Program-made: the position numbers and the translations under genes
Origin: Alteromonas sp. CI.11.F.A3
GTDB lineage: Bacteria > Pseudomonadota > Gammaproteobacteria > Enterobacterales > Alteromonadaceae
Assembly (NCBI RefSeq): GCF_032925565.1
Contig: NZ_CP136708.1
Coordinates: 4,278,001 to 4,342,000, forward strand
DNA: 64,000 nt
Direction of reading: 5' to 3'
Notes under the pieces: generated by a model
Told to the model about the DNA's origin: nothing
The model's input: the letters and a program-made list of their open reading frames with translations, nothing else
Databases searched by the model: none
In this document: positions 17,640 to 27,598 of the stretch, piece by piece
How the letters are laid out: the number at the start of each line of letters is the position of its first letter
Position numbering within the stretch: position 1 is the first letter of the stretch

Positions 17640-19022
17640 ATGGCATTGTGGGGTGGTCGATTCGAATCAGGCGCTAGTAGCATGTTCAAGCAGGTTAACG
17701 ATTCGTTGCCGTTTGACCAAGTGATGGCAAGCCAAGATATTCAAGGCTCTATTAGCTGGTCTCGTGCACTGCAAAAAGCAGGTGTGCTAACCACAGACGA
17801 ACAAGCACAACTTGAAGGTGCACTCAGCGACTTAAAAGCGAAAGCTGACGCGGGTGAATTAGACTTCAACGCTTCTAGCGAAGAAGACATTCATAGTTTT
17901 GTTGAGTCGGCGCTTATTGAGCAGCTTGGTGATATTGGTCGTAAGTTACATACGGGTAGAAGCCGTAACGATCAGGTAGCCACCGATTTCCGTTTGTGGG
18001 TACGTGAGCATATCGCTTCACTTCGTAGTGATGTTGTAGCCGTTATTCGCTCACTCCTTAATGCCGCAAGTCGTCACCAGGAAGCCATTATTCCTGGTTA
18101 CACCCACTTGCAACGTGCTCAGCCTATTCACTTTGCGCACTGGTGCTTAGCGTATGTTGAAATGTTTAAGCGCGACTTAAGCCGTCTAGACGATTTAAAA
18201 GTACGCATGAACCAGTGTCCGCTTGGCTCTGGTGCATTGGCTGGTACAACTTACCCGGTTGACCGTCACGCTATTGCCGAAGAACTGGGATTTGATTCTC
18301 CGTGCTTAAACAGCCTAGATGCGGTTTCGGACAGAGACTTCGTATTAGAACTTCTGTTTGTTGCGAGCACCAGCATGATGCATTTGTCTCGCGTGGCTGA
18401 AGACATGATTTTTTATAACTCTGGTGAAGCGGGCTTCTTGCAGCTTGGCGATAGCGTAACCTCAGGTTCGTCGTTAATGCCGCAAAAGAAAAACCCGGAT
18501 GCACTTGAGCTTATGCGTGGTAAATGTGGCCGTGTATTCGGTTCACTTCAAGCCTTGCTTGTAACCATGAAGGGCCTTCCTCTTGCGTACAACAAAGATA
18601 TGCAAGAAGACAAAGAAGGCGCTATTGATACAGTAAACCAATGGCATATATGCTTGTGTATTGCTACCGAGGTGCTTGATTCATTGCAGCTTAATGAAGA
18701 CCGTTGCCGCGAAGCTGCCACACAAGGTTTTGCTAACGCCACTGAACTTGCCGACTACTTAGTAGGTAAAGGTATTCCGTTTAGAACGGGTCATGATATT
18801 GCCGGTAAAGTGGTACTAGAAGCTATTGAAGCAGGTTGCGCGATTGAAGACTTACCTTTGGCAAGCTTACAAGCGGTATGCGATAAAATTGAAGATGATG
18901 TTTATACCGTATTGCAATTAGAGTATGGCGTGAACCAACGCAACATTTTAGGTGGCACTAGCAAAGAAACAGTGACAAAAGCACTGTATCAAGAGCTAGA
19001 AAACCTCGACAAGCAAGGGTAA
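17640..19022 (+). CDS. argH: Argininosuccinate lyase
   Basis: ArgH splits argininosuccinate into arginine and fumarate, the last biosynthetic step. The 460-residue protein has the fumarase/lyase superfamily regions LHTGRSRNDQVATDFRLW, GYTHLQRAQPIHFAHW and the signature loop SGSSLMPQKKNPDALEL with the catalytic Ser. It is a stand-alone lyase of usual length, not the ArgH-ArgA fusion known in Vibrio and Moritella. A GGAG precedes the ATG and the next gene, argA, starts 4 bases after the stop. Confidence 0.96.
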   Translation: MALWGGRFESGASSMFKQVNDSLPFDQVMASQDIQGSISWSRALQKAGVLTTDEQAQLEGALSDLKAKADAGELDFNASSEEDIHSFVESALIEQLGDIGRKLHTGRSRNDQVATDFRLWVREHIASLRSDVVAVIRSLLNAASRHQEAIIPGYTHLQRAQPIHFAHWCLAYVEMFKRDLSRLDDLKVRMNQCPLGSGALAGTTYPVDRHAIAEELGFDSPCLNSLDAVSDRDFVLELLFVASTSMMHLSRVAEDMIFYNSGEAGFLQLGDSVTSGSSLMPQKKNPDALELMRGKCGRVFGSLQALLVTMKGLPLAYNKDMQEDKEGAIDTVNQWHICLCIATEVLDSLQLNEDRCREAATQGFANATELADYLVGKGIPFRTGHDIAGKVVLEAIEAGCAIEDLPLASLQAVCDKIEDDVYTVLQLEYGVNQRNILGGTSKETVTKALYQELENLDKQG

Positions 19023-19026
19023 TAAC

Positions 19027-20337
19027 ATGGTGCTTGCCCATCATGACGGCGTTAAGCTTTTTAGAAGCTCACTGCCGTATATCAATGCTCATCAAGGGAA
19101 AACCTTTGTTTTGATGTTCGGTGGCGAAGCCATTGAACATCCTAACTTCCCCAACATTATTCATGACATTGCCCTGCTGAACACCTTAGGGGTTCGCGTG
19201 GTGGTGGTACATGGTGCGCGCCCTCAAATTGATCAGCGTGTTGCCCTTCGCACCATTGAAGGTCGGTTCGAAAATGGCGTGCGTATTACTGATAAGCAAA
19301 CCCTAGAGTGCGTGAAAGATGCCGCAGGCTCTGTGCGCTCACAGGTAGAAGCCTTACTTACCATGGGGCTACCCAATTCACCGATGCACGGCGCACAAAT
19401 TCGCGTGTGCTCAGGTAATTTAGTGGTGGCTAAGCCTATGGGCGTACGCAACGGTATTGATTTTGAAAATACCGGTATGGTGCGTCGTATAGATACCACA
19501 GGTATTAATGACCATTTAAACGATGGCTCTATAGTACTGCTCTCCCCTATGGGATATTCCGCTACGGGGGAAGTCTTTAACCTTTCCCATGAAGATGTAG
19601 CCACCCAAGCGGCCATTGCCCTTAAAGCTGACAAGCTTATTGTTTTCTCTAACTTCGACGGTATTTACAATAGCGAAGATAAGTTACTTCGCACCATTGA
19701 ACGCCCTCAGTTAGAACAACTTATTTTAAGCGGTAATATTACTACCGAAGATACGGTGTTAAAGGCGCTGACTACCAGTGTCGCAGCTGGCGTGCCAAGA
19801 GCTCATTGCATAAGCTACGAAAAGGACGGTGCACTACTCCAAGAACTTTTCACTCGTGACGGTACAGGTTCATTAGTAATGGAACATCATTACGAACAAC
19901 TACGTGCCGCAACTATCGATGATGTGGGCGGTATTTTAAAGCTCATCAAACCGCTAGAAGAAAGCGGCGTGTTGGTAAAACGCTCCCGTGAACGGCTGGA
20001 AAGTGAAATTAACCAGTTTATTGTGATTGTTCGCGACGGTATGATAATCGCGTGTGCGGCGCTTTATCTTTACCCTGAGGATGGCTGCGCTGAATTAGCC
20101 TGTGTGGCTACCCACCCTGATTATCGCGGTAAAAATCGTGGTGAGCGCATCTTAGATGAAGTTAAAATTCGTGCCCGCGAAGCAGATATCAATCGTGTGT
20201 TTGTACTGACTACGGTAACTGCACACTGGTTCTTAGAGCAAGGTTTTGAACATGCTGATATCAGTGCCCTACCGGAAGTAAAAAAAGAGCTCTATAATTT
20301 TCAGCGTAACTCTAAAGTGTTCACTCTAAACATATAA
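19027..20337 (+). CDS. argA: Amino-acid N-acetyltransferase (N-acetylglutamate synthase)
   Basis: ArgA acetylates glutamate from acetyl-CoA to start arginine synthesis and is the usual target of arginine feedback inhibition. The 436-residue protein is a classical bacterial NAGS: an amino-acid-kinase-like domain (about 1-290; VVVVHGARPQIDQR, VLLSPMGYSATGEVFN, KLIVFSNFDGIY) and a GNAT domain (about 295-436; ACVATHPDYRGKNRGERIL, LTTVTAHWFLEQGF). Placement as the last gene, 4 bases after argH, keeps the whole linear glutamate-to-arginine route except the aminotransferase and deacetylase steps in one operon. argE is not seen, and astC at 52.5 kb may supply the ArgD activity. Confidence 0.95.
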   Translation: MVLAHHDGVKLFRSSLPYINAHQGKTFVLMFGGEAIEHPNFPNIIHDIALLNTLGVRVVVVHGARPQIDQRVALRTIEGRFENGVRITDKQTLECVKDAAGSVRSQVEALLTMGLPNSPMHGAQIRVCSGNLVVAKPMGVRNGIDFENTGMVRRIDTTGINDHLNDGSIVLLSPMGYSATGEVFNLSHEDVATQAAIALKADKLIVFSNFDGIYNSEDKLLRTIERPQLEQLILSGNITTEDTVLKALTTSVAAGVPRAHCISYEKDGALLQELFTRDGTGSLVMEHHYEQLRAATIDDVGGILKLIKPLEESGVLVKRSRERLESEINQFIVIVRDGMIIACAALYLYPEDGCAELACVATHPDYRGKNRGERILDEVKIRAREADINRVFVLTTVTAHWFLEQGFEHADISALPEVKKELYNFQRNSKVFTLNI

Positions 20338-20347
20338 TAATGGTATA

Positions 20348-20369
20348 GCGCGCTAACATTGAAGCGCGC
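20348..20369. terminator. Hairpin downstream of argA
   Basis: GCGCGCT pairs with AGCGCGC over an eight-base loop, 11 bases after the argA stop. No T-run follows, so it may mark the operon end with Rho help or protect the 3' end. Confidence 0.45.
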
Positions 20370-20490
20370 ACAACCCATTAACAAAAAAGAGAAATTTGTT
20401 AATAATTATCAGTAATTTAAAACAATACTCTCGACAAACAGCTAAGGCTGAGATAACGTTGATGACAGAATAATTACTCGGTTATATGTA

Positions 20491-22749
20491 GTGTTTAATC
20501 GTTGCAGTACTTTACTTAAACGTTATCTCCTTCTAGATACAGAGCATGTTCGCGCCCCCGACGCTGACACTTGGAAGCTCAGTGTGCTACGAATTATCCT
20601 TCTTATTGGGGTTACGTTAACCTCAGCCATCGTACTGCATTCCTCTTATGCCGCCTATCAAGAGGGTATGTATTACGTTTTGTATCTCACGATTGGCTTT
20701 TCAGCGTTACTTTACGCCACGTTGGGGCTTCGTAAAGGTCAAATAAAACTCGCGTCAGCCAGCCTTACTCTCACCATTGTACTAGCAGGGTTGTGCATAC
20801 TTTTCTTCACGATTGATATTACCTCAGCGCGCTACGGCTTGTTATTTTTCTTCACGCTTCCCATTATTTTACGACTATTTTACGGCAATAAAGCGGCCAT
20901 GATCGGCATGCTTTTAAACCTCATTCCTTTTGCTATTTTAATAAATAACAAGCCAATCGCTCCACTTTTCGGCATCGACATCACCTTACCCGATACTCAC
21001 ACCTATTTGAGTTCGTTAATATTTATGTTTTTTAACTTTTGCCTTCCTATGGCCGTGATTCGAGTGATGACGTCATTAGAAAGTCAGTCATCTTTGAATT
21101 TGAAGCAAAAGAAAAAGATGGAAAAGCTGGTAAGTCGTTATCAGGAAATTTTTAATAACGGCGGCACCCCTTCCCTTTTTTGTGATCAGCAAGGGAAAAT
21201 ATTGCAGGCCAATAAAAGCGCCCGAAAACTTATTAATCAATTACCAGAGCCCTGCTACTATGTTCATCAACTGTTTGAGCTTAATGAGCCAATAAGTGCC
21301 GGTCATCGACACAAAACACATCTATCGGGCAATCCTCTCGCTACTTTTGAACTCCAATCAGCCAGCCTTCAGCTTCACAAAAAACAATTAATCCATTGCT
21401 TCGACGTATCTGAAGCTACGGAACATGGCCGCAAGTTCGACGCATTTAAACGTCAACATTTTGAAAAGCACTATTACGATGAACTCACTGGCCTGCGAAA
21501 CCATCATTATTGGAATTGCAGTGTTAATCAACCCGTTCCCGCAAATACACAAGCGGTAATGCTCAAGCTTGCGAATTTGCGGGACATTAATTTGCAGTAT
21601 GGTTACACGCAAGGTGACAAAGCAATGGCCCAATGTGCAGCGCAAATACAAAGTGCATTGCCCGCATCAGCCTGCGTGTATCGTTTACCTGGCGCTAGGT
21701 TTCTCGTTTCATGCCAACACGACTTGCACAAATCGAAAGACTTTAATACTTGGCTTCGCGACACACTTCCTAGCCTCATTCAGATTGATGACAACCTGGA
21801 AACAATCTCTCAACCTTTGAATTGGCTTGGCGGTTTCGTGCATGTTGACACTCCCCAAATGCCCTCTCAGATTACCGAGTCTTGTGCTATTGCCTTAAGC
21901 CAAGCCGGTAGTAATAGAGATTTCAGCCAGTTCGATAGCAATGTAATAAAACTTATTCGCAAGGACACGCAGCACAGAGACAAAGTGAAGCGATTACTCG
22001 ACAATCGCTGTTTAGCGTTATGGCTACAACCTCAAGTTTCCATTGATAATGCAATAGTGGGCTTTGAAGTGCTGGCTCGGCTTAAAGATGATGATGAGGG
22101 TAAAATACTTCACCCTTACCAATTTCTTCCTGTTATTGAAAAGAATAATTGGCATATTCTCTTTACTCAAAAGGTGCTTGATAACACCATTGAGCTTATA
22201 GAAAATTGGCCCACCAGTATTCCACCTGTTCCTGTGGCTATAAACTTGTCGGGCCCTGAACTACTCAGTGACTTATTTTATGAAAAATTACTGCGCCGCT
22301 ATTCAGAGAGCCCTTTTTTACAAGAACGCTTGAAGCTTGAATTAACGGAAACCTCTGTATTGGCAAGTCATCAAGAGACAAAACGCAGACTAACTTCATT
22401 GGCCAATGTGGGCGCGACTATCATTATTGATGACTTCGGTACTGGCCACGCATCGTTGTCGCAACTTATTGATATGTCAGCATCTGTGCTAAAAATAGAC
22501 AGAGAATTTGTCGATCGCATTGATTGCTCAGATCGCCACCGTAAAATAGTGCAGATGACGCTAGATTTAGCCAAAAGCCTTGAAATGAAAACCATTGCTG
22601 AAGGGGTAGAAACCCAAGCGCAACTTAACCTGCTTATTGATATGGGCTTCACCCTTTTTCAAGGTTATTTGTACGGTAAACCAGCCCCACTTGAAGCCTG
22701 GCAGGGAATGGACAAAGCTATTATCGTCGGAAAAGCTGCGCTTCAATAA
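20491..22749 (+). CDS. Membrane-anchored c-di-GMP phosphodiesterase with degenerate GGDEF and EAL domains
   Basis: The 752-residue protein has about six N-terminal transmembrane segments (roughly residues 30-195), a PAS-like linker, a GGDEF-type domain and an EAL domain. The GGDEF motif is lost: the equivalent stretch near residue 400 reads YRLPGARFLVS. The EAL domain keeps its metal-binding and catalytic signature in order: FEVLARL, AINLSG, LELTET, IIDDFGTGHASLS, LKIDREFV, AEGVET and FQGYLYGKP. It should therefore hydrolyse c-di-GMP, with the GGDEF domain regulatory. The start is a GTG without a clear ribosome binding site, so the N-terminus is uncertain. It stands alone between argA and a hydrolase gene. 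Confidence 0.85.
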   Translation: MFNRCSTLLKRYLLLDTEHVRAPDADTWKLSVLRIILLIGVTLTSAIVLHSSYAAYQEGMYYVLYLTIGFSALLYATLGLRKGQIKLASASLTLTIVLAGLCILFFTIDITSARYGLLFFFTLPIILRLFYGNKAAMIGMLLNLIPFAILINNKPIAPLFGIDITLPDTHTYLSSLIFMFFNFCLPMAVIRVMTSLESQSSLNLKQKKKMEKLVSRYQEIFNNGGTPSLFCDQQGKILQANKSARKLINQLPEPCYYVHQLFELNEPISAGHRHKTHLSGNPLATFELQSASLQLHKKQLIHCFDVSEATEHGRKFDAFKRQHFEKHYYDELTGLRNHHYWNCSVNQPVPANTQAVMLKLANLRDINLQYGYTQGDKAMAQCAAQIQSALPASACVYRLPGARFLVSCQHDLHKSKDFNTWLRDTLPSLIQIDDNLETISQPLNWLGGFVHVDTPQMPSQITESCAIALSQAGSNRDFSQFDSNVIKLIRKDTQHRDKVKRLLDNRCLALWLQPQVSIDNAIVGFEVLARLKDDDEGKILHPYQFLPVIEKNNWHILFTQKVLDNTIELIENWPTSIPPVPVAINLSGPELLSDLFYEKLLRRYSESPFLQERLKLELTETSVLASHQETKRRLTSLANVGATIIIDDFGTGHASLSQLIDMSASVLKIDREFVDRIDCSDRHRKIVQMTLDLAKSLEMKTIAEGVETQAQLNLLIDMGFTLFQGYLYGKPAPLEAWQGMDKAIIVGKAALQ

Positions 22750-22837
22750 CCGTCTATAACAAATTTAAATACCTATTCTCTTGCATTTTTAACCGGCTAT
22801 CGCTTTACTGGTAAGACCAGAGGAACGGGAACGTCGA

Positions 22838-23698
22838 ATGCCTAAAGATATCAGTGTTACCTGTGAAGACAGTACTCACTTAACCGCAACACGCTATATG
22901 CCCAATCATTCTATTAAAGGCGCAGTCATGATAGCGCCCGCTACGGGTATCAAACGCCAGTTCTACGCAGCGTTTGCTAGCTACCTTTGTGAACAGGGTT
23001 TTGGTGTGATCACATTCGACAACCGTGGTATTGCAGAATCGTTAAAAGGTAAGGTTAGACACAGTAAAGCGTCATTAGTGTCCTGGGGGCAGCAAGATAT
23101 GCCCGCAGTTTTAGAAACCTTAAAAATGCACTTCCCCAAGACTCAATACTTTTTAGTCGGTCATAGTGCGGGCGGGCAACTTTTAGGTCTAATGCCAAAC
23201 GTGAATGACCTTACTGCATTTTGTAACTTTGGTAGCTCATCGGGTAGTTTGCGTAATATGCCCAAAAGCTATTTGTTAAAAGCTCACTTCTTTATGAATT
23301 TTTATATTCCCGTGAACAATCTACTTTTCGGACACACAAAGTCGCATTTAGTGGGCATGGGTGAGCCTTTGCCTAAAGGGGTTAGCAGGCAGTGGCAAAA
23401 ATGGTGCAATGGCCAAGGTTATGTGAAGGAAGCCTTTGGAAAAGAAGTTTTACAGCACTGGTATAACGATATTTGTTTACCATCTAGATGGTTATTAGCC
23501 AGCGATGATGACATAGCTAACCTGTCAAATGTTAAAGATATGATTAGTGTTTTCCCTGAGCTAGAGGCCGAAATTCGCTTACTCAAACCTCATGAACATA
23601 ATCTTGAAGAGATTGGCCACATGAAATTTTTCTCACGGAGATCTCAGTCACTGTGGCCCGAAGTAAGTGATTTTCTTATATCTCACCTTAACGCTTAA
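22838..23698 (+). CDS. Alpha/beta hydrolase of unknown substrate
   Basis: The 286-residue cytoplasmic protein has the alpha/beta hydrolase fold with oxyanion region MIAPATGIKRQFY, strand-turn FGVITFDNRGIAESLKG, nucleophile elbow LVGHSAGGQLLGL (Ser about 110) and a likely acid/His pair in LLASDDDIANLS and EEIGHMKFFS. It resembles the predicted hydrolases of COG4757, which have no assigned substrate. GAGGAACGGG upstream is a fair ribosome binding site. Its last 11 bases overlap the 3' end of the converging prsT gene. Confidence 0.8.
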   Translation: MPKDISVTCEDSTHLTATRYMPNHSIKGAVMIAPATGIKRQFYAAFASYLCEQGFGVITFDNRGIAESLKGKVRHSKASLVSWGQQDMPAVLETLKMHFPKTQYFLVGHSAGGQLLGLMPNVNDLTAFCNFGSSSGSLRNMPKSYLLKAHFFMNFYIPVNNLLFGHTKSHLVGMGEPLPKGVSRQWQKWCNGQGYVKEAFGKEVLQHWYNDICLPSRWLLASDDDIANLSNVKDMISVFPELEAEIRLLKPHEHNLEEIGHMKFFSRRSQSLWPEVSDFLISHLNA

Positions 23699-26522
23699 TT
23701 TCTGTCAGCAAAGCTTCGGCCTGTGGGCGAGTATCAAAATATTCTTCGACGGTAAGTAACGCCGTTAGTATTCGCTCGGCCTCATCAGCTTTACCCAAGT
23801 GATAAAGCGTATAGGCTAAATGGTATTTCAGCGATGGGGATATAGCATTCCTAGCCGACGCCTCTCTTAGAATTGGTAAACTTTCGTTGTAACGGCCTTT
23901 AAGCGTTAAACTCCAACCGTAGGAATGCAAGACATCTGCATTGTTAGGCGCAAGTTCATAGGCTTTTTTTGCATAAGCGAAGCTTTGGTCGGTATCAGTG
24001 GAGAAATGTAAAACAGCTAGCCGGTTTAACATGGCATATCGGCTATTATCATCAACAAGACTAAGTAGCTGTTGATAATGACCAATAGCCTGGTTTTTAT
24101 CGCCATAGTAGTAGTGATATTGAGCGAGTAAATTACGGGGAAAATAACGCGTTGGTTCTTGCTTTACTATGCTATTTAAGCGCACCACCAGGTGGTTAAA
24201 ACTTTGCTTTTGAACGCTAATGGAATACAGTTTAGCCAAGGCTAAATCGAAACTTGCATCAAGTGCCAATACGTTTTCAAAATGCTTATAGGCTGTGTCT
24301 AGTTGCCCTTGCGCTTGTGCTAATTCGCCCTGCTTAAACTTAACTAGCGGATCATTCGGGAAGTCATTTTCAAGCATTTCCAGAGAGGCTGCAGCATCTT
24401 TCAATTCCCCAGAAACAAGCATTAACTTCACCAGCTGTAAATGAATATTTTTATCATCAGGTACTAGTTCGTGGATACTTTGCATCACCTGCAACGCCTT
24501 GGCTTGCTCACCTAATGCTGTCCAAAGTGCGACTTGCGCAAGTCGAGTATTGATAGAAAGCGACGGAATAACATCCATTTTCTTAAGGGTAGTCAGCGCT
24601 TGTTGTTTATCGCTTACTTTTACAAAAAAACCTGCTAGTTGTACTAACGCGATTTGATTCCCAGGCTCGCTAGCCAAAAGCTTTCTTAGCAATTCTATCG
24701 CACTGTTGTAGTCGCCTATTTGCGCATAAGCCGCTACTGCAGAAAAGGTAACGTTCGACGGCGTAGACGCACCATTAGATACTAATATTTTACGAAAGCC
24801 TGAAATGGCAGCCTGAACGTTACCCATTTGGAAATCAATTTTGGCCAACTGAAAAGCAACTTGTAAGTGCTCAGGACGCAAAGCAGATAGGGAAAGTAAT
24901 ATTTCTCTGGCTTCATCTAACTCATTACGTTGAAGCAACAAGGTCGCCTGATTATAGCGTGCTGCGAACAACCTAGGTGATTGTAAAAGAACCCTATCAA
25001 GAACCTCTTGTGCTTTTTCGTATTGTTTATCAATAATAAGCTGAGCTGCGTACATATTTTGAATCGACACATCACTGGGAAAGCGAGCTGAGAGCAACGT
25101 AATTGCTTCACCAGCCAACGCCGAATTTCCGTTATTAAGATGATGTAGCGCGTAGGTCATCAGCACTTGCCGATTTTCAGGATAACGTGCCTTTAAACTA
25201 GATAGCTGTGCATTGCTTTGCGCAACTTTGCCTCGACTTAAGGCAACTCGCACGGCATACAAAGCGACATTAACGTTATTTGGGTACGCCGCTTCCAACT
25301 TATTCAATAGGTTTACCGCTGCAAAATTTTGCTTGTTCTCGAGAAAAAGTGTTCCCAGCATTAGCGCTTGATCAATATTGTTATCTATTAAGGTTTCTGC
25401 GTGAGGTTGCAAAGCAGACATCGCTGATTTTTTATCTCCAAGCGCTATATTAGTGCTTGCTAGCAGTATCGCCGTTTGTACATCTTCCTCTGTATGCTTC
25501 GCATAACTACGAAAATTATCGCGGGCTGTTTCGTAATTCTTCTGCATTAACGCCACCATGCCCCGCAGGTAATAAAGTGCGGGTTCAGTGTGTAACATTA
25601 CTTCATCTACATTCGCTAGTTGAGTAGCAATTTGCTCTAACTGAGGCCTGATAACCGCTAACGATTCAACTTGACTGGTTAACCAACTATTGACGAACAA
25701 TACGTATAGATCGCCCTCTGTTTGTAACAACAGATCTTCAGTAATTAAAAGTGCCGCATCAAAGTCAGAAGAAGAAATGTAAGCATCGATTAAACTACGT
25801 GCCATGGTTGGATTATTGGGAGACAACAAGAAAGCTTTACTGTAAAACGCTTGGGCTTGGGCATACTCCCGGCGCTCTTTTGCCAATTGCCCCTTTAGCC
25901 ACCACGTTTGCGCTTGAGTATCACTTTGCCCCATCGACATCGCCAATAGGGGCTCAGCTTCCTCAAAGCGACGCTCAAGTATAGCCAACAACGCTAATCC
26001 GTTAAGGCCTTTTGGGTGGTCAGCCACACGCGATAAGATTTGTTCATATTCGTATTTAGCACACAACATTCGAGACTGCTGTATACATGCCTTAGCGCGA
26101 ATTGTATGCCAGTTTATTTGCGCTTCAACATGAAAGGTTGAATCAAAATCAAGAGCAAGGATACGTTCACTCTCGCCTAAGCGAAGTAGTACCTCGCCCC
26201 AAGGCTCGAAGATAAGTCGAGCATCACCCCCTGCGTTATAGGCGGTTTGAAATGCAGCATCTGCTTGGGCAAACATGCCGTTCACTTGATACAACTGTGC
26301 TAATAAGATTTGTGCGGGTAAATAGTCTGGTTCAGCTTGAAGTGCACTTTTTACATGAATAAATGCTTCTTTGTATTCCTTTAGGTAGAAAGAAGCTTTC
26401 CCTTTTTCATAATCCTCGTTATTGGCTGAATATACCGAGAAAGATAGAGAGAGACACACAAAGAAAACAAGCGCACACCGTGCGCTTGTAGTTATAAATA
26501 TCTGGGGAAAAGTATAAGTCAT
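23688..26522 (-). CDS. prsT: PEP-CTERM system TPR-repeat protein PrsT
   Basis: PrsT proteins accompany exosortase/PEP-CTERM surface-protein systems and are made almost wholly of TPR repeats. After a signal peptide (hydrophobic stretch CALVFFVCLSLSFSVYSA) the mature protein begins NNEDYEKGKASFYLKEYKEA as in the family and continues with about twenty TPR-like units to the end. Many PrsT members are annotated as lipoproteins; no lipobox Cys lies at the cleavage site here. ATG 26522 is chosen over a GTG at 26561 because it puts the signal peptide near the N-terminus, though neither has a strong ribosome binding site. It follows a PEP-CTERM anchor gene closely enough to be one operon. No exosortase is in the window. 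Confidence 0.82.
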   Translation of the reverse strand: MTYTFPQIFITTSARCALVFFVCLSLSFSVYSANNEDYEKGKASFYLKEYKEAFIHVKSALQAEPDYLPAQILLAQLYQVNGMFAQADAAFQTAYNAGGDARLIFEPWGEVLLRLGESERILALDFDSTFHVEAQINWHTIRAKACIQQSRMLCAKYEYEQILSRVADHPKGLNGLALLAILERRFEEAEPLLAMSMGQSDTQAQTWWLKGQLAKERREYAQAQAFYSKAFLLSPNNPTMARSLIDAYISSSDFDAALLITEDLLLQTEGDLYVLFVNSWLTSQVESLAVIRPQLEQIATQLANVDEVMLHTEPALYYLRGMVALMQKNYETARDNFRSYAKHTEEDVQTAILLASTNIALGDKKSAMSALQPHAETLIDNNIDQALMLGTLFLENKQNFAAVNLLNKLEAAYPNNVNVALYAVRVALSRGKVAQSNAQLSSLKARYPENRQVLMTYALHHLNNGNSALAGEAITLLSARFPSDVSIQNMYAAQLIIDKQYEKAQEVLDRVLLQSPRLFAARYNQATLLLQRNELDEAREILLSLSALRPEHLQVAFQLAKIDFQMGNVQAAISGFRKILVSNGASTPSNVTFSAVAAYAQIGDYNSAIELLRKLLASEPGNQIALVQLAGFFVKVSDKQQALTTLKKMDVIPSLSINTRLAQVALWTALGEQAKALQVMQSIHELVPDDKNIHLQLVKLMLVSGELKDAAASLEMLENDFPNDPLVKFKQGELAQAQGQLDTAYKHFENVLALDASFDLALAKLYSISVQKQSFNHLVVRLNSIVKQEPTRYFPRNLLAQYHYYYGDKNQAIGHYQQLLSLVDDNSRYAMLNRLAVLHFSTDTDQSFAYAKKAYELAPNNADVLHSYGWSLTLKGRYNESLPILREASARNAISPSLKYHLAYTLYHLGKADEAERILTALLTVEEYFDTRPQAEALLTEIKR

Positions 26523-26561
26523 CAAGTCACATGCTCTGCTATAGGCAGTCGCTGAAGACAC

Positions 26562-27512
26562 TTAGTAGCGGCGTACTCTTCTAAAGCTTAAGAATAACAA
26601 GAACAACGCCAATACTGCAATGGTAGGCGGCTCTGGGACAGTCACTACCGGAGGCGCTGAAGGTGTTTCGTAATTAAAGACATAATTATGAAATTCACGA
26701 GCGCCTGTATATGAAACCGCGGCGAAAGAGCCATCAAACGACGCACCACCACGGGTGGTCGCTAAAGGGGCTAACACTGAACCTTTAACAGCTAAACTAT
26801 TAAAATCTATACTTTCTGCGTCGTAGAAGTTCCACAGAACATTTGAAAATGCTTCGCTACCGTTGAAACCATTGTTCAGGTTTACACCACCACCCACTAC
26901 GATGTCATTCGCAATAGCATCACTTGCAGAAACATTGATGATAACGGTTTCTGCATCGCCCCAGTTCAGCGATAAATTACTATTTTGTGCAAAGATATCG
27001 CCAGCGGATACATTAAAGATTGCAACGCTGTCTGTGCCTATATAGTTAAATATGCCATTACTGTATGTGCCATTTGCGCTAAGGCTGGCAAAGTACGCTG
27101 AATCGGCGTGCAGCGAGGCCGCTACCTCATCAATACTGAGATCAGCATTATAAATCGCTTCGCCATCACTACCGTCATTCAGTTCTACATGCGACACATT
27201 AAGCGCGCCACCGTAAACTAAATTATTGTCATTTAAAACGCGAATTTGATTGGCATTGACGTCACCCATAATGGTAACAGCATCGATGGCAGTGTTTGTA
27301 TTCGCCAGCCGACTACCGAACTCAACCGCATGACCATTAGCGTTTAAGTCACCACCGATAAGCACTTGGCCCTGCACATCACCACCTTGAAAATTGTAAT
27401 CTTCTAACAAGATGAGGTTGTAAGTACCCAACGTACTTGAAGTAGACTCTGAGGCGCTCACTGAAGCTACAAACGTAAACAACGATATCACTAATACGAC
27501 TAAGCGAAACAT
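26562..27512 (-). CDS. Choice-of-anchor A family protein with PEP-CTERM sorting signal
   Basis: The 316-residue exported protein has a signal peptide (MFRLVVLVISLFTFVASVSA), a choice-of-anchor A domain (TYNLILLEDYNFQGGDVQG, VLIGGDLNANGH, and near the C-terminus GSVLAPLATTRGGASFDGSF) and a classic tripartite PEP-CTERM tail: VPEPP, a hydrophobic helix IAVLALFLLFLSF and Arg-rich RRVRRY. Exosortase A family enzymes process such tails, delivering the protein to the surface or matrix. An earlier TTG at 27557 is possible, but ATG 27512 has AAGG upstream and gives a normal signal peptide. A sigma-54-type promoter precedes it, and prsT follows. Confidence 0.85.
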   Translation of the reverse strand: MFRLVVLVISLFTFVASVSASESTSSTLGTYNLILLEDYNFQGGDVQGQVLIGGDLNANGHAVEFGSRLANTNTAIDAVTIMGDVNANQIRVLNDNNLVYGGALNVSHVELNDGSDGEAIYNADLSIDEVAASLHADSAYFASLSANGTYSNGIFNYIGTDSVAIFNVSAGDIFAQNSNLSLNWGDAETVIINVSASDAIANDIVVGGGVNLNNGFNGSEAFSNVLWNFYDAESIDFNSLAVKGSVLAPLATTRGGASFDGSFAAVSYTGAREFHNYVFNYETPSAPPVVTVPEPPTIAVLALFLLFLSFRRVRRY

Positions 27513-27598
27513 CACGTACTGCCTTATATTTGCATGAGGTTCAAACAAGTTCATCAACTTAAGAAATCAAGTTAAAACTTGCGTATTCCGCAATATAA

